A stretch of DNA of 64,000 nt from Pseudomonas caspiana (GCF_002158995.1 NZ_LOHF01000011.1:112015-176014); one strand, 5' to 3'; positions 42,706 to 53,166 are shown, counted from the stretch's first letter. A program made the numbers and translations. The notes: generated from the sequence alone by a model not told the origin.

Positions 42706-43206
42706 ATGTCTGCATCGGATCATTGCGCGCTCGGTTCCCTTTATAACGAATACAACGGCTGGCTCAAGGGCTGGTTGAGGGTTCGTCTGGGTTGTGCCAA
42801 CGAGGCCGCTGACCTGGCCCAGGACACATTCCTGCGGGTACTGACGGCACGTAATGTCGAAGCGATCCGTGAGCCACGCACTTATTTGAGCTCGGTGGCC
42901 CGGGCGCTGATGATTGACAAGTTTCGCCGCCGTGCAGTGGAGCAGGCCTATATCGAGGCCTTGGCGATGCGCCCGGAACCTTTGGATATTTCCCCTGAAA
43001 CACGTTTGCTGATTCTGGAAACCCTGACAGCGGTTGATCTGATGCTGGATGGGCTAGGTGAGCGTACCCGGCAATTGTTTCTCGCGGTGCAGCTTGAAGG
43101 TTTGTCCTACGTTGCTGTCGCCGAGCGACATGGTGTTTCGGTCACCACGGTGAAGAATCATATGATTCGAGCCATGACCCATTGCCTCGCGCTGATGGAC
43201 GACTGA
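42706..43206 (+). CDS. FecI-type ECF sigma factor
   Basis: The 166-residue protein has sigma region 2 (AADLAQDTFLRVLTARNVEA, REPRTYLSSVARALMIDKFR) and region 4 (VQLEGLSYVAVAERHGVSVT, VTTVKNHMIRAMTHCLAL). It belongs to the iron-starvation FecI/FpvI group and should drive the TonB receptor gene downstream. A Fur-box-like sequence lies just upstream. Its TGA is followed immediately by the ATG of the FecR-like gene. Confidence 0.92.
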   Translation: MSASDHCALGSLYNEYNGWLKGWLRVRLGCANEAADLAQDTFLRVLTARNVEAIREPRTYLSSVARALMIDKFRRRAVEQAYIEALAMRPEPLDISPETRLLILETLTAVDLMLDGLGERTRQLFLAVQLEGLSYVAVAERHGVSVTTVKNHMIRAMTHCLALMDD

Positions 43207-44151
43207 ATGGTTGTCCTTGACCACAAGACGCTGGAAGCAGCCGCCACTTGGTATGTGCAGCTCAACTCTTCGAAACCAAACGCTGCACAACGTCAGGCGT
43301 GGAGCGATTGGGTCGCGGCGAGCCCGGCGCATGCCCAAGCCTGGGCGCGCGTCGAAAGACTACAAAGTCAGTTCTCTAGCCTGCCTCAGGAAGTTGCATT
43401 ACCGACTCTGTTGGGTGTGCGTGCCCGTCGCCGGGCGGTGCTCAAAACCCTCGCGCTACTACTGGCCACCGGAACAGCGGGCTGGACCCTCAAGGATTCA
43501 ACCGCTGTACAAGGCGCCTTGGCGCAATACCACACCAGCAAGGGTCAACGCCGGGAACTGCGCCTGAGCGATGGCAGTACCCTGAATATGAATACCGACA
43601 GCGCTGTGGATATCAGCTATGACCCGGGTTTGCGGCTGATTCGCCTGCGTCGCGGGGAAATCCTCATCCAGACAGCGAGCGATCCTGCCAATAGACCCTT
43701 TGTGGTGCATACCTCCGAAGGGCAGGTGCGCGCTTTGGGAACTCGCTTCAGCGTGCGCAGCGATGGATCGACCTCTGAGGTCAGCGTGATGGAGCATGCT
43801 GTAGAGGTGCGTGCCAGTAGCAATCCGTCGGTACCATTTCGCCTTGAGGCGGGTCAGCGCGTGGGATTTACCCGTGACAAAATCACTACGCCCATGCCCG
43901 TGCCACCCGGGGCGGACGCATGGACCCAAGGCATGCTCACTGTGATCGAGTGGCGTCTGGGGGACTTCATTACCGAACTATCGCGGTATCGCCACGGCTT
44001 CGTACGTTGTGCCGACAGCATTGCGGATTTGCGACTGTCAGGTGCATTTCGCGTAGACGACACCGACACGATATTGGAAAACCTCAGGGTATCTTTGCCC
44101 GTGAAGGTGAAGTACCTGACGCGTTATTGGGTCAGCATTGAGGCGGTGTGA
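43207..44151 (+). CDS. FecR-type anti-sigma/sigma regulator
   Basis: The 314-residue protein has the N-terminal cytoplasmic DUF4880 domain (AATWYVQLNSSKPNAAQRQA), a membrane segment (LKTLALLLATGTAGWTL) and a periplasmic FecR domain (GQRRELRLSDGSTLNMNTDS, FVVHTSEGQVRALGTRFSV). It passes the signal from the occupied receptor to the ECF sigma factor. It abuts the sigma gene and lies 110 bases before the receptor gene. Confidence 0.92.
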   Translation: MVVLDHKTLEAAATWYVQLNSSKPNAAQRQAWSDWVAASPAHAQAWARVERLQSQFSSLPQEVALPTLLGVRARRRAVLKTLALLLATGTAGWTLKDSTAVQGALAQYHTSKGQRRELRLSDGSTLNMNTDSAVDISYDPGLRLIRLRRGEILIQTASDPANRPFVVHTSEGQVRALGTRFSVRSDGSTSEVSVMEHAVEVRASSNPSVPFRLEAGQRVGFTRDKITTPMPVPPGADAWTQGMLTVIEWRLGDFITELSRYRHGFVRCADSIADLRLSGAFRVDDTDTILENLRVSLPVKVKYLTRYWVSIEAV

Positions 44152-44261
44152 ACCGCTGTAAATAAATCGTCTGATCGGGTTGCCGATTTTCATTCTCATA
44201 CGGCCAATCACTGAAGCGGCGAACAGAGCCGCATATTTGCCAGCCGACGGAATGTAAATCC

Positions 44262-46700
44262 ATGACCCGATTGCCCCCCAAGACAGCCAGTGCATTTACC
44301 CGTATGGCACCTTTGGCGTTGTATGGCCTGACCTTGATGCCGTTTGCTGTGGCGCTGCTTTTGCCTGCACAGGCCACGGCGCAAAGCCAGAACATCAGCT
44401 ATCAGATCGCAGCCGGTCCTTTGGGTACGGCGCTCAGTCTGTTCGCCACTGAGGCCAACGTCACTCTGTCATTTGACGCGGCACACACTCAGGGTCTGAA
44501 GTCCCAGGGGTTGGTGGGTACTTATTCTGTAGAGGACGGGTTGGCGCGGCTTTTGGCAGGCAGCGGCCTGCAAGCTCAGCGTCAGGCCAATGGTGGTTAC
44601 GTGCTGGTGCCGGCTGCAACGGGTTCGGCATTGGAGTTGGGGGCTACAAGCATTCGCGGTCTGGGCTTGGGCAGCACTACCGAGGACTCGGGTTCCTACA
44701 GCACCGGTGCAATGCAGACAGCAACCAAATTACCTTTGACCATGCGCGAGACGCCGCAATCGGTCACGGTCATCACCCGCCAGCGCATGGATGATCAGGC
44801 GATGGTCAACCTGGAAGATGCACTGAAGAACACCCCCGGCGTTACGGTGCAGAAATTCAGCGCGGTGCGCCCGTTGATTTATTCCCGGGGGTTTCAGGTA
44901 GAAAACCTGATATACGACGGGCTTGCCACGGCCTATGACGGCGACTTCGTGCCATCACCTGATCTGGCGATGTACGACCGGGTAGAGATCGTGCGTGGTG
45001 CAACGGGCTTGATGCAAGGTGCCGGTACGCCGTCGGCGGCGATAAATCTGGTCAGAAAGCGTCCGACCCGAGAAACCAAAGTCAGCGTCAGTGGCAGCGT
45101 CGGCAGTTGGGATAACTACCGTACCGAACTGGATGCCTCGGGGGCGCTTAACGAAGAAGGTACAGTGCGCGGGCGGGTAGTCGGCAGCTACAACGACAAG
45201 AACAGTTTTCGGGATGTTGAGTCAAACGAGCTGGGCCTTTTCTACGCTATTGGCGAGGCCGACCTTAACGACAATACGACGCTGACCTTCGGTAGCTCGT
45301 ATCAGAACGACAATAACAACACCACTTGGGGCGGTATTCCGGTGGACGCTGATGGCGGCGACCTTCATCTGTCACGTTCTTCCTATTTCGGCAACGACTG
45401 GGAATATTGGGACAAGGACACCAGAAGCGTATTTACCGAACTGGACCATCGTTTCGATAACGGCTGGAACTTGCGTCTGGCGGCGATCAAGAACTGGACT
45501 GACTCTGACATTCTCGCCTCGTTCCTGCGACCTGTGGGCAACACCTGGCAGCAGCGTATCGTCGAGCAAAACTCCGAGTACGAACAGACCAGCTATGACG
45601 CGTTTGCCAGCGGTCCCTTCCAGATGCTGGGGCGCGAACATGAGCTGGTGCTGGGCAGCAGCTGGCGTAAGTCACTCAAGGAAACCAATGGAGGGTACGC
45701 GCCAAACGTGAACGGCATCGTCCTTGGTCAGTGGGATCCCAGCGCCAATCCTCGGCCTAGTGTGACTCACACCTATGGCACGCTCACCGATATTGAACAG
45801 AAAAGCGTCTATGTCACCACCCGCTGGAGCCTGGCCGACCCGCTCAAGCTAATCCTTGGGGGGCGCCTTGACTGGTATGACTACAACCAGGACATCCTCA
45901 ATAACCCAAGCACCAACTTTAAGGTCACTCGAAATGTGACCCGTTATGCCGGGTTGATCTACGACCTCAATGCCAACCACTCGGTGTATGTCAGCTACAC
46001 GGATATCTTCCAGCCGCAAACCTCTCAAGATACCAGTGGCAAGATATTGGAGCCCATCACGGGCAAGAACTATGAGGTCGGCATCAAGGGCGAATACTTC
46101 GACGGCACGTTGAACGCCAGCGCTGCGGTATTCCAGATCGATCAAATGAACCGCGCGCGTGAAGTAGACAACCCTGCGCTGACCTGTCCGACGTATCCGG
46201 GCATTTCGTGTTACGAGGCTTCCGGAAAAGTACGCAGCCAGGGCATTGATCTGGAGGTCAATGGTGCACTCACGCCGAATTGGCAGGTGGGTGCCGGTTA
46301 CACATTTACCGAAGCCAAGTACAAGAGCGATTCCGATCCGGCCAATGTGGGGCGCCTGTTTGACACCGACCTGCCTCGCCACTTGTTCAAGCTTTCAACC
46401 AACTACCGGCTGCCGGGCGATCTGAACAAATGGCATGTTGGCGGTGCGGTCTATAGTCAGACACGCACCTACAACGTCGGTACTTATCTGAACCAGCCGA
46501 CTACAGTCGAGCAGGACGCGTTCACGCTGGTTGACCTGATGACTCGCTATCAGGTCAACCCGAATCTTTCGACCCAACTGAGTCTCAACAATGTGTTCGA
46601 CAAGGTTTACTACGAAGGCCTGGCTAGCGCTCCATTTGGTGGCCGCAGCGTGTATGGCGCGCCGCGTAACTTTACTTTGTCGGCCAAGTACGAGTTTTAA
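44262..46700 (+). CDS. TonB-dependent siderophore receptor with signalling domain
   Basis: The 812-residue protein has a signal peptide ending near [10 protein letters not shown] and an N-terminal STN signalling domain ([20 protein letters not shown]). A plug follows ([39 protein letters not shown]), then a 22-strand barrel ending in [10 protein letters not shown] with a terminal Phe. The STN domain and the upstream sigma/FecR pair make it a transducing receptor of the FpvA/FecA/FoxA kind. The specific siderophore cannot be read from sequence. Its last 4 bases overlap the end of the convergent estA gene. Confidence 0.93.
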   Translation: MTRLPPKTASAFTRMAPLALYGLTLMPFAVALLLPAQATAQSQNISYQIAAGPLGTALSLFATEANVTLSFDAAHTQGLKSQGLVGTYSVEDGLARLLAGSGLQAQRQANGGYVLVPAATGSALELGATSIRGLGLGSTTEDSGSYSTGAMQTATKLPLTMRETPQSVTVITRQRMDDQAMVNLEDALKNTPGVTVQKFSAVRPLIYSRGFQVENLIYDGLATAYDGDFVPSPDLAMYDRVEIVRGATGLMQGAGTPSAAINLVRKRPTRETKVSVSGSVGSWDNYRTELDASGALNEEGTVRGRVVGSYNDKNSFRDVESNELGLFYAIGEADLNDNTTLTFGSSYQNDNNNTTWGGIPVDADGGDLHLSRSSYFGNDWEYWDKDTRSVFTELDHRFDNGWNLRLAAIKNWTDSDILASFLRPVGNTWQQRIVEQNSEYEQTSYDAFASGPFQMLGREHELVLGSSWRKSLKETNGGYAPNVNGIVLGQWDPSANPRPSVTHTYGTLTDIEQKSVYVTTRWSLADPLKLILGGRLDWYDYNQDILNNPSTNFKVTRNVTRYAGLIYDLNANHSVYVSYTDIFQPQTSQDTSGKILEPITGKNYEVGIKGEYFDGTLNASAAVFQIDQMNRAREVDNPALTCPTYPGISCYEASGKVRSQGIDLEVNGALTPNWQVGAGYTFTEAKYKSDSDPANVGRLFDTDLPRHLFKLSTNYRLPGDLNKWHVGGAVYSQTRTYNVGTYLNQPTTVEQDAFTLVDLMTRYQVNPNLSTQLSLNNVFDKVYYEGLASAPFGGRSVYGAPRNFTLSAKYEF

Positions 46701-48625
46701 AAGTCCAGACTCACCGCCAGATTCACCCCTTGCTGCGTCACGTCATCATTCTTGCGCCAGTTGTAATCGGCCCGCAGGCTCAAGTCTTGGGTCAGTTTCT
46801 GGCTGATGCCAAGAGTGGCGCGGTTCAGGTCTCGCTGCGGCGTGTGGCCTTCAAGGGTGAAGTCATTGAACGGCAGGCTGTTCAAGGCGATGGTCACCTG
46901 CTGTTGATCCGTTTCAAACTCCCGCTCATGGGCTACTTCGGCGAACAACTGCGTTGTGGGGGTGACCTGAAACTTGCCTTGTAAACCCGCGCCCAGACGT
47001 CGAGACTTACGAGTCTGGTCATCAAAGGTCAGCGCCGTTGAGCGAGTGCCCTTTTCTGAATAACCATTCACGCTCACATGTGCGTAGTCGGCACTGATAA
47101 AGGGCGATAAATGCCAGCTACTGCTTGCGCCAGCAATATCAAACCCTAGCCGCGCACTGGCTCCCCAGATTTCGCCATCGGTATCGCCTTTCTCATTACC
47201 TTGACTGACACCGAGTGCGAACTTGCGCTCAGCGTTCTCGTAATCCAGATATCCACCTGAAGCTGCAAAATCACCCCACCAATGGTTAGCCTGATACTGG
47301 ACAAAGGCAGTCGCCAGATAGCTATTGAGTTTGTAGTCCGAATCCCGATCCCCGGCATCCAGTTGTTGTCGATAAGCTCCACCCACCATGCCGACTCGCC
47401 AATGATCAGCGAGGCGATAACTTCCGCCGAGGGTCATGTTGTAGCCTTTGCCATCCGCTTCTGCTGAGTTGTCCTGCGCATCAAAGTCCATTTTCTGACC
47501 ACCCGCCGCGACAATGGCACGCCACTGGCCGACGCCTTGCCAGTTTCCCCAATCCGCGAGCCATTGGCTGCGCAATTCATCCTGTTGTGAACGCAACGTG
47601 CCGGTGGCCATTTCCGGCAGCAGGCTTATTTCCCAAGGCGCTGCTAACAGCGAGTAGGCATAGTCGGCAATAAGGCGCTGCCCTGTTACTGTTGGGTGTA
47701 CACCGTCATTGAACAACAACTTGCTAGGATCTGGCGTGCCGCTGTTCAGGCCATAAGCGCTGTTCTCTTGACAGCTGTTACCGTTGAAACAAGTCCCTAC
47801 CAGATCCTGATCGGCTGCCAGGCCGAAGCGCGCCGGGTTATCCAGGGTTTCGGATAAGAAGCGTGGAATGTTCAGCGGGATAATCTCGGCGTCGATTTGC
47901 GCAAGTCGGCTTACCAGCTGCGCGTTGAACGTCCCGCTGAGGATTGAGGTGATGGGCTCAAGGATGGTGCCCGACACTGCTGGCGTCTGGCCGATGTCCG
48001 GCAGCAGCCAGACCATGATGTACTTCGCCCCAGCCTGTTGCAGGACCTGTGCGCTGTCCGCCAGCCTGTTGGCAGCGTCCCGGGATTGCGACAGACTCAA
48101 CACCCGACCTTGTAGAAAGTCGTTACCTCCACCGGTCAGGTAATACAGCGCGTTAGGGTCTGCACGAAAGTTATTGGCCACCAGATAGCCCGGTCGCGTC
48201 CGATAAACAGTCCCGTCATCCGGATCGACGATGTTGGACTGCGACGTGATCGCCTCGTAGATCTGATCTGTGCGGTCGCCGCCGACCGCCCAGTTGTTTC
48301 CGTCCGCCACACCCAGCGCAGCGTTGACCGGGGACGTGGATGCCGCGAGGTCGCCTGGCGCAATATTGAGTTTCAGGCCCAGTAAGGTCGATGAGTTCAA
48401 ACCGAAAAACTCACCGCTTCCGTCCTGATAGGTGGGGCCGGTGCGGTTGGTGAAGCGTAACGTCGCTCCGTTTGGGCCGTCAGCATCGGGAAATTGCCCG
48501 GCATCGGCCAGGCTGTCACCGAACACCACCATGGTTGAATAGGGCGAGGGCGCTGCCCAGCTGGAAGGGCAAGTGTAAACAAGCAGGCAGGCGGCGAGCG
48601 CCGTAAACCGTCGGGGGCTGAACAT
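46697..48625 (-). CDS. estA: Autotransporter GDSL esterase EstA/EstP
   Basis: The 642-residue protein starts at ATG 48625 ([20 protein letters not shown]). An upstream in-frame start adds 27 residues that do not look like a signal. After the signal peptide comes a GDSL hydrolase passenger with [14 protein letters not shown] (Ser38), [13 protein letters not shown] and the catalytic Asp/His block [21 protein letters not shown]-terminal autotransporter barrel ends in [10 protein letters not shown]. It is an outer-membrane, surface-exposed esterase. Its place next to trpG is shared with P. putida. Confidence 0.95.
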   Translation of the reverse strand: MFSPRRFTALAACLLVYTCPSSWAAPSPYSTMVVFGDSLADAGQFPDADGPNGATLRFTNRTGPTYQDGSGEFFGLNSSTLLGLKLNIAPGDLAASTSPVNAALGVADGNNWAVGGDRTDQIYEAITSQSNIVDPDDGTVYRTRPGYLVANNFRADPNALYYLTGGGNDFLQGRVLSLSQSRDAANRLADSAQVLQQAGAKYIMVWLLPDIGQTPAVSGTILEPITSILSGTFNAQLVSRLAQIDAEIIPLNIPRFLSETLDNPARFGLAADQDLVGTCFNGNSCQENSAYGLNSGTPDPSKLLFNDGVHPTVTGQRLIADYAYSLLAAPWEISLLPEMATGTLRSQQDELRSQWLADWGNWQGVGQWRAIVAAGGQKMDFDAQDNSAEADGKGYNMTLGGSYRLADHWRVGMVGGAYRQQLDAGDRDSDYKLNSYLATAFVQYQANHWWGDFAASGGYLDYENAERKFALGVSQGNEKGDTDGEIWGASARLGFDIAGASSSWHLSPFISADYAHVSVNGYSEKGTRSTALTFDDQTRKSRRLGAGLQGKFQVTPTTQLFAEVAHEREFETDQQQVTIALNSLPFNDFTLEGHTPQRDLNRATLGISQKLTQDLSLRADYNWRKNDDVTQQGVNLAVSLDF

Positions 48626-48789
48626 TGTCGGATTCCTATTTGTTGTTTTTATGGCTTTACGAAAAAAGTAGCTAGCTGGACCACGAACGATAGGCCAAAA
48701 AGTCATTAACCGCCCGACGGTGATTTTTGCGATCGATTTGTATCCGCGGCTTTACAGTGCTGGCGATTTAATGACTCAAAGTATGGATT

Positions 48790-48818
48790 TTGCTCTTCAT
48801 GCTTAGGCTATGTGATAT
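48790..48818 (+). promoter_or_regulatory. Candidate sigma-70 promoter for the trpGDC leader
   Basis: TTGCTC (48790-48795) and TGATAT (48813-48818) are separated by 17 bases, with a TG pair just before the -10 box. A transcript from about 48825 would carry the leader peptide ORF at 48899 and about 280 bases of leader before trpG. The rest of the 478-base gap 48626-49103 has nothing else recognisable outside this leader. Confidence 0.45.
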
Positions 48819-48898
48819 TGCACGCCACTCCCCGGTACGCTAATGTGCCGGGACGTAGAAATGAGACCTCCCCTGTGTTGATCGTCAGCAAACTCTTG

Positions 48899-48943
48899 AT
48901 GCGTGTTATCAAGGCTCACGCCCGTTGGCGTTGGCGCGCCTGA
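48899..48943 (+). CDS. trpL: trp leader peptide upstream of trpG
   Basis: A 14-codon ORF reads [14 protein letters not shown] and stops at TGA 48941-48943. Two Trp codons (48926-48928 and 48932-48934) lie near its end among Arg codons. A GTG at 48875 is an in-frame alternative start. The Shine-Dalgarno site is weak. The sequence is closely related to the last 14 codons of gph. A ribosome stalling at the Trp codons would change pairing in the following RNA. Attenuation of trpE and trpGDC is known from P. putida. Confidence 0.65.
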   Translation: MRVIKAHARWRWRA

Positions 48944-48953
48944 CTTATTCTCT

Positions 48954-49023
48954 TCCGGCCTGTCCGGACCTCCTGATACGCCTTTAAAACTCTGCCCTGC
49001 CGCTTTTCCGGGTCTCTCCCCGG
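48954..49023 (+). promoter_or_regulatory. Candidate trpGDC attenuator hairpins
   Basis: TCCGG-CCTGT-CCGGA (48954-48968) and CCGGG-TCTCTC-CCCGG (49008-49023) can each form a hairpin. GGACC at 48966-48970 can alternatively pair with GGTCT at 49011-49015, giving mutually exclusive folds. The T-run behind the second hairpin is weak, so the roles of the segments remain tentative. Confidence 0.45.
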
Positions 49024-49103
49024 TCGTTAAACTAGCGGGCACTCAATCGGCAGCGATTTTGAAGGTTGAAAAAATAGTCAGTAATTCAATGGGTTTAAGC
49101 CAA

Positions 49104-49703
49104 ATGCTGCTGATGATCGATAACTATGATTCCTTTACCTACAACGTCGTGCAGTACTTCGGTGAGCTGGGTGCCGACGTCAAGGTGATCCGCAACGACG
49201 AATTGACTGTCGCCGAGATCGAAGCCCTCAAGCCTGAGCGCATCGTCGTATCGCCCGGTCCTTGTACCCCTAATGAAGCGGGCGTCTCGCTGGAAGTGAT
49301 CAAGCACTTCGCGGGTAAACTGCCGATTCTGGGTGTATGCCTGGGCCATCAGTCGATCGGTCAGGCTTTCGGCGGTGATGTGGTGCGTGCCCGTCAGGTC
49401 ATGCATGGCAAGACCAGCCCGGTGGTTCATGAGGATCACGGCGTGTTCGAAGGGTTGAATCACCCCCTCACCGTTACCCGTTATCACTCGCTGGTGGTCA
49501 AGCTCGATACGTTGCCTGAGTGCCTTGAAGTGACGGCCTGGACTGCGCTGGAAGATGGCTCCAAGGACGAAATCATGGGCCTGCGCCACAAGACGCTGAA
49601 TATCGAGGGGATCCAGTTCCATCCCGAATCGATTCTGACCGAACAGGGCCATGAGCTGTTCGCCAACTTCCTCAAGCAAACCGGCGGCACCCGTCAGGGT
49701 TAA
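49104..49703 (+). CDS. trpG: Anthranilate synthase component II (glutamine amidotransferase)
   Basis: The 199-residue protein starts at ATG 49104 ([19 protein letters not shown]). In-frame starts upstream, including ATG 49089, add non-conserved residues. The class I amidotransferase triad is present: Cys79 in [15 protein letters not shown], and His and Glu in IQFHPESIL. It supplies ammonia to TrpE. It is the first gene of trpGDC, with trpD 10 bases downstream. Confidence 0.96.
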   Translation: MLLMIDNYDSFTYNVVQYFGELGADVKVIRNDELTVAEIEALKPERIVVSPGPCTPNEAGVSLEVIKHFAGKLPILGVCLGHQSIGQAFGGDVVRARQVMHGKTSPVVHEDHGVFEGLNHPLTVTRYHSLVVKLDTLPECLEVTAWTALEDGSKDEIMGLRHKTLNIEGIQFHPESILTEQGHELFANFLKQTGGTRQG

Positions 49704-49713
49704 GGATTCTTTT

Positions 49714-50775
49714 ATGACTAAGCCAATGGACATCAAGACCGCTTTGGGGCGTGTTGTCGATAACCTGGATTTGAGCACTGCCGAGATGAGCGACGTCATG
49801 CGCGCCATCATGACCGGCCAGTGCACAGAGGCGCAGATCGGCGCTTTCATGATGGGCATGCGCATGAAGAGCGAGAGCATCGATGAAATCGTCGGTGCGG
49901 TTTCGGTCATGCGTGAGCTGGCTGACAAGGTTGAGTTGAAGACTCTTGATGGTGTAGTTGACGTTGTCGGTACTGGCGGCGACGGCGCAAACATCTTCAA
50001 TGTTTCGACGGCCTCTTCTTTTGTAGTTGCCGCAGCCGGATGCACGGTTGCCAAGCACGGTAATCGTGCGGTCTCTGGCAAAAGCGGTAGTGCCGACCTG
50101 CTCGAAGCCGCGGGCGTCTACCTGAACCTGACCCCCGTACAAGTGGCGCGCTGCATTGACAGCGTGGGCATCGGTTTCATGTTCGCCCAGGCTCACCATG
50201 GTGCGATGAAGCATGCTGCAGGTCCGCGTCGTGATCTCGGCCTGCGTACTCTATTCAATATGCTCGGCCCGCTTACGAATCCGGCCGGTGTCCGCCACCA
50301 AGTAGTTGGCGTATTCAGTCAGGCTTTGTGCCGCCCGTTGGCCGAAGTCCTGCTTCGTCTGGGTAGCAAGCATGTGTTGGTGGTCCATTCTCAGGACGGG
50401 CTGGATGAATTCAGTCTGGCGGCGCCAACGTTTGTGGCTGAACTTAAAAATGGTGAAGTGACCGAATACTGGGTGCAGCCTGAAGACTTGGGGATGAAAA
50501 GCCAGAGTCTGTTTGGTTTGAGCGTTGATGGCCCTGAGGCTTCGCTGGTATTGATCCGCGACGCGCTGGGTCGCCGCAAAACCGAACAGGGCCAGAAAGC
50601 GGCTGAAATGATTGTGCTCAATGCAGGCGCAGCCCTCTATGCTGCTGATCATGCCTACACGCTCAAAGAAGGTGTCGAGTTGGCTCACGATGCGCTTCAT
50701 ACCGGGCTGGCCCGGGAGAAGCTTGAAGAGTTGGGTGCCTTTACCGCGGTATTCAAGCAGGAGAATGAAGGATGA
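49714..50775 (+). CDS. trpD: Anthranilate phosphoribosyltransferase
   Basis: The 353-residue enzyme starts at ATG 49714, chosen because AAGGA lies 7 bases upstream. The ATG at 49726 would give the 349-residue form known in relatives. It transfers phosphoribose from PRPP to anthranilate. [39 protein letters not shown] and [13 protein letters not shown] are the PRPP and anthranilate binding blocks. The stop overlaps the trpC start by 4 bases. Confidence 0.97.
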   Translation: MTKPMDIKTALGRVVDNLDLSTAEMSDVMRAIMTGQCTEAQIGAFMMGMRMKSESIDEIVGAVSVMRELADKVELKTLDGVVDVVGTGGDGANIFNVSTASSFVVAAAGCTVAKHGNRAVSGKSGSADLLEAAGVYLNLTPVQVARCIDSVGIGFMFAQAHHGAMKHAAGPRRDLGLRTLFNMLGPLTNPAGVRHQVVGVFSQALCRPLAEVLLRLGSKHVLVVHSQDGLDEFSLAAPTFVAELKNGEVTEYWVQPEDLGMKSQSLFGLSVDGPEASLVLIRDALGRRKTEQGQKAAEMIVLNAGAALYAADHAYTLKEGVELAHDALHTGLAREKLEELGAFTAVFKQENEG

Positions 50776-51611
50776 GCGTGCCTACAGTTCTGGAGAACAT
50801 CCTCGCCCGCAAGGCCGTGGAAGTCACGGCTCGCAGTGCGGCAGTCAGTCTCGCTGAAGTCGAAAAACTGGCTGCGGCGGCTGATCCAGTCCGCGGCTTT
50901 GCCGACGCACTGATTAAACAGGCCAAGAGCAAGCAGCCGGCGGTCATTGCCGAAATCAAAAAAGCGTCGCCGAGCAAGGGCGTGATCCGCGAGAACTTCG
51001 TACCTGCCGACATCGCCAAGAGCTACGAAAAGGGCGGCGCGACCTGCCTCTCGGTGTTGACCGATATCGATTATTTTCAGGGTGCCGATGCTTATCTGCA
51101 GCAGGCGCGTGCCGCGTCCAAGCTGCCGGTGATTCGTAAGGATTTCATGATTGATCCTTATCAAATCATCGAAGCCCGTGCCTTGGGTGCTGACTGTGTG
51201 CTGTTGATCGTTTCTGCTCTGGACGACGTCAAGATGGCAGAGCTGGCCTCGGTGGCGAAAAGCGTCGGGCTGGATGTACTGGTCGAAGTGCACGACGGCG
51301 ACGAGCTGGAACGCGCCTTGAAAACCCTCGACACTCCATTGGTCGGCGTCAACAACCGTAACCTGCATACCTTCGAAGTGAGCCTGGAAACCACGCTTGA
51401 TCTGCTCCCGCGTATTCCTCGTGATCGTCTGGTCATCACTGAAAGCGGCATTCTTAACCGTGCCGATGTCGAGTTGATGGAAATCAGCGATGTGTATTCT
51501 TTCCTGGTGGGCGAAGCCTTCATGCGTGCCGAACATCCAGGTGATGAATTGCAGCGCTTGTTCTTCCCTGAGCGCGGTACACCGCCGGTGCGCAGCTCTA
51601 CGCTGGACTGA
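50772..51611 (+). CDS. trpC: Indole-3-glycerol phosphate synthase
   Basis: The 279-residue TIM-barrel enzyme closes the indole ring. The catalytic lysines and glutamates lie in [45 protein letters not shown] and LVITESGI. It is a single-function TrpC, not fused to TrpF as in E. coli. It overlaps trpD by 4 bases. The next gene follows after 42 bases. Confidence 0.97.
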   Translation: MSVPTVLENILARKAVEVTARSAAVSLAEVEKLAAAADPVRGFADALIKQAKSKQPAVIAEIKKASPSKGVIRENFVPADIAKSYEKGGATCLSVLTDIDYFQGADAYLQQARAASKLPVIRKDFMIDPYQIIEARALGADCVLLIVSALDDVKMAELASVAKSVGLDVLVEVHDGDELERALKTLDTPLVGVNNRNLHTFEVSLETTLDLLPRIPRDRLVITESGILNRADVELMEISDVYSFLVGEAFMRAEHPGDELQRLFFPERGTPPVRSSTLD

Positions 51612-51653
51612 TCATTTTGGGCGTTGCTTCGACAGGTGTTACAGAGGATCAAC

Positions 51654-52361
51654 ATGTCTGATTCAGTCATTGATATCTGCGTCGAAGCTGGCCTGAAAGC
51701 CGAACAGGATCTGCTCGCCTCGGTCTGCGCCGGGGAGACCGATTTCGCTCTGCTGCTCTGGCGCCCGAATGATCGGGCGCTGGTGATGCCTCGCCGTATG
51801 AGTCGCCTGCCTGGCTTTGTCGAGGCCAGCGAAACGCTTGCAGACAGTGGCTGGCCGATTCTGTTGCGGGAGACCGGTGGCGAGCCGGTGCCGCAATCAT
51901 CCGCCACCGTGAATATCGCCCTGGTTTACGCTCAGCCTAAAAGTGATCCTGATCGTGACCGTATTGAAATTGCCTACCGCCGGTTGTGTCAGCCGATTCT
52001 GGATGTCTTGAATGAACTGGGTGGCGCGGCGTCGTTGGGGGAGGTGGACGGTGCGTTCTGTGATGGCCGCTTCAACGTTAACCTCGATGGCCGCAAGATG
52101 GTCGGCACTGCCCAGCGCTGGCGCCAGAGCCAGGGTGGGCTGAGGCCGGTCGTGCTGGCCCACGGTGCATTGCTGGTCGATAACGAACGGCATGAAATGG
52201 TTGCCGCCGTTAACCGTTTCAATGAAATCTGCGAGCTTGACCAGCGAGTGAGAGCGGACAGCCATATCGCGTTGTGCGAGGCGTTTGCGGTTGAGGGTGT
52301 GTTGGAGAGGTTGTCGAGCACTTATCAGACAGACCTGTCGGATTTGGGGCGTGGCCTCTAG
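51654..52361 (+). CDS. Lipoate-protein ligase A-like protein
   Basis: The 235-residue protein starts at ATG 51654, with AGAGGA upstream. It belongs to the biotin/lipoate ligase (BPL_LplA_LipB) family. LLLWRPNDRALVMPRR, LRETGGEPVPQSSATVNIAL and the catalytic-lysine block VNLDGRKMVGTAQRWR followed by VVLAHGALLVDN are recognisable. The usual RRxSGGGxV motif is altered to LRETGGEPV, so substrate binding may differ from E. coli LplA. It lies between trpC and vfr and may be co-transcribed with trpGDC. Confidence 0.8.
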   Translation: MSDSVIDICVEAGLKAEQDLLASVCAGETDFALLLWRPNDRALVMPRRMSRLPGFVEASETLADSGWPILLRETGGEPVPQSSATVNIALVYAQPKSDPDRDRIEIAYRRLCQPILDVLNELGGAASLGEVDGAFCDGRFNVNLDGRKMVGTAQRWRQSQGGLRPVVLAHGALLVDNERHEMVAAVNRFNEICELDQRVRADSHIALCEAFAVEGVLERLSSTYQTDLSDLGRGL

Positions 52362-52395
52362 CAAAATATACAAATAATTGAGTTGAAACGCGTTC

Positions 52396-52488
52396 CTGTG
52401 GGAGCGGTGCTTGCCCGCGACAAGGTCAACTAACGTGATCTAAGGCGAATCGTGTCCAGCCAGATCGCGGGCAAGCACCGCTCCCACA
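52396..52488. repeat. REP inverted pair (TGTGGGAGCGGTGCTTGC family)
   Basis: Two facing, nearly perfect copies of CTGTGGGAGCGGTGCTTGC, with CCGCGA follow-on, fill the gap between the convergent lipoate-ligase-like and vfr genes. They match the pair at 29395-29498. Confidence 0.9.
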
Positions 52489-52521
52489 TTTGTCCGGCGC
52501 ATAACTGCTGCACGAGGCGCC

Positions 52522-53166
52522 TCAACGCGTTCCGAACACCACCATCGTCTTGCCTTTGACGTGGACCAGCTTCTGTTCTTCCAGGGCCTTTAACACCCGG
52601 CCCACCATTTCACGTGAACATCCTACGATGCGTCCGATCTCCTGACGCGTGATCTTGATCTGCATGCCATCAGGATGAGTCATTGCATCCGGCTGCTTGC
52701 ACAAATCCAGCAATGTGCGGGCTACCCGGCCTGTGACATCGAGAAATGCCAGATCGCCGACTTTGCGGGTGGTGTTGCGAAGCCGCTCAGCCATCTGGCC
52801 GCCAAGTGCGTAGAGGATTTCAGGTTCCAGCAGGGATATCTCACGAAATTTGCTGTAGCTGATTTCGGCGATTTCGCATTCGGTCTTGGCGCGTACCCAC
52901 GCACTACGTTCTCTTTCTTTTCCGGCAGGCTCAAACAGCCCGAGCTCGCCGCAAAAATCGCCTGAGTTAAGGTAGGCAACGATCATTTCCCGACCTTCAT
53001 CGTCTTCGATCAAGACAGTGACAGAGCCTTTGATGATGTAGAACAGGGACTCGGAACGATCCCCCGCACAAATGATGTTGGACTTCGCCGAAACGCGCCG
53101 GCGCTGTGCGTGAGCCAGAAACTTTTCCAAATGCTTGGTCTTGGATGACAGGGGAATAGCTAGCAT
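52522..53166 (-). CDS. vfr: cAMP-activated global regulator Vfr (CRP family)
   Basis: The 214-residue CRP/FNR-family protein has the cyclic-nucleotide fold with the phosphate-binding cassette in [13 protein letters not shown] and [18 protein letters not shown]. The C-terminal winged helix-turn-helix reads [20 protein letters not shown]. In Pseudomonas, Vfr controls virulence, motility and quorum-sensing genes. It is divergent from the OsmC-family gene, as in P. aeruginosa. Confidence 0.95.
   Translation of the reverse strand: MLAIPLSSKTKHLEKFLAHAQRRRVSAKSNIICAGDRSESLFYIIKGSVTVLIEDDEGREMIVAYLNSGDFCGELGLFEPAGKERERSAWVRAKTECEIAEISYSKFREISLLEPEILYALGGQMAERLRNTTRKVGDLAFLDVTGRVARTLLDLCKQPDAMTHPDGMQIKITRQEIGRIVGCSREMVGRVLKALEEQKLVHVKGKTMVVFGTR

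Noticed and set aside
44155..44200. PvdS-type iron-starvation box (TAAAT-N16/17-CGT) before the TonB receptor
   Set aside because: TAAAT is present at 44159 but CGT is not at the right spacing.
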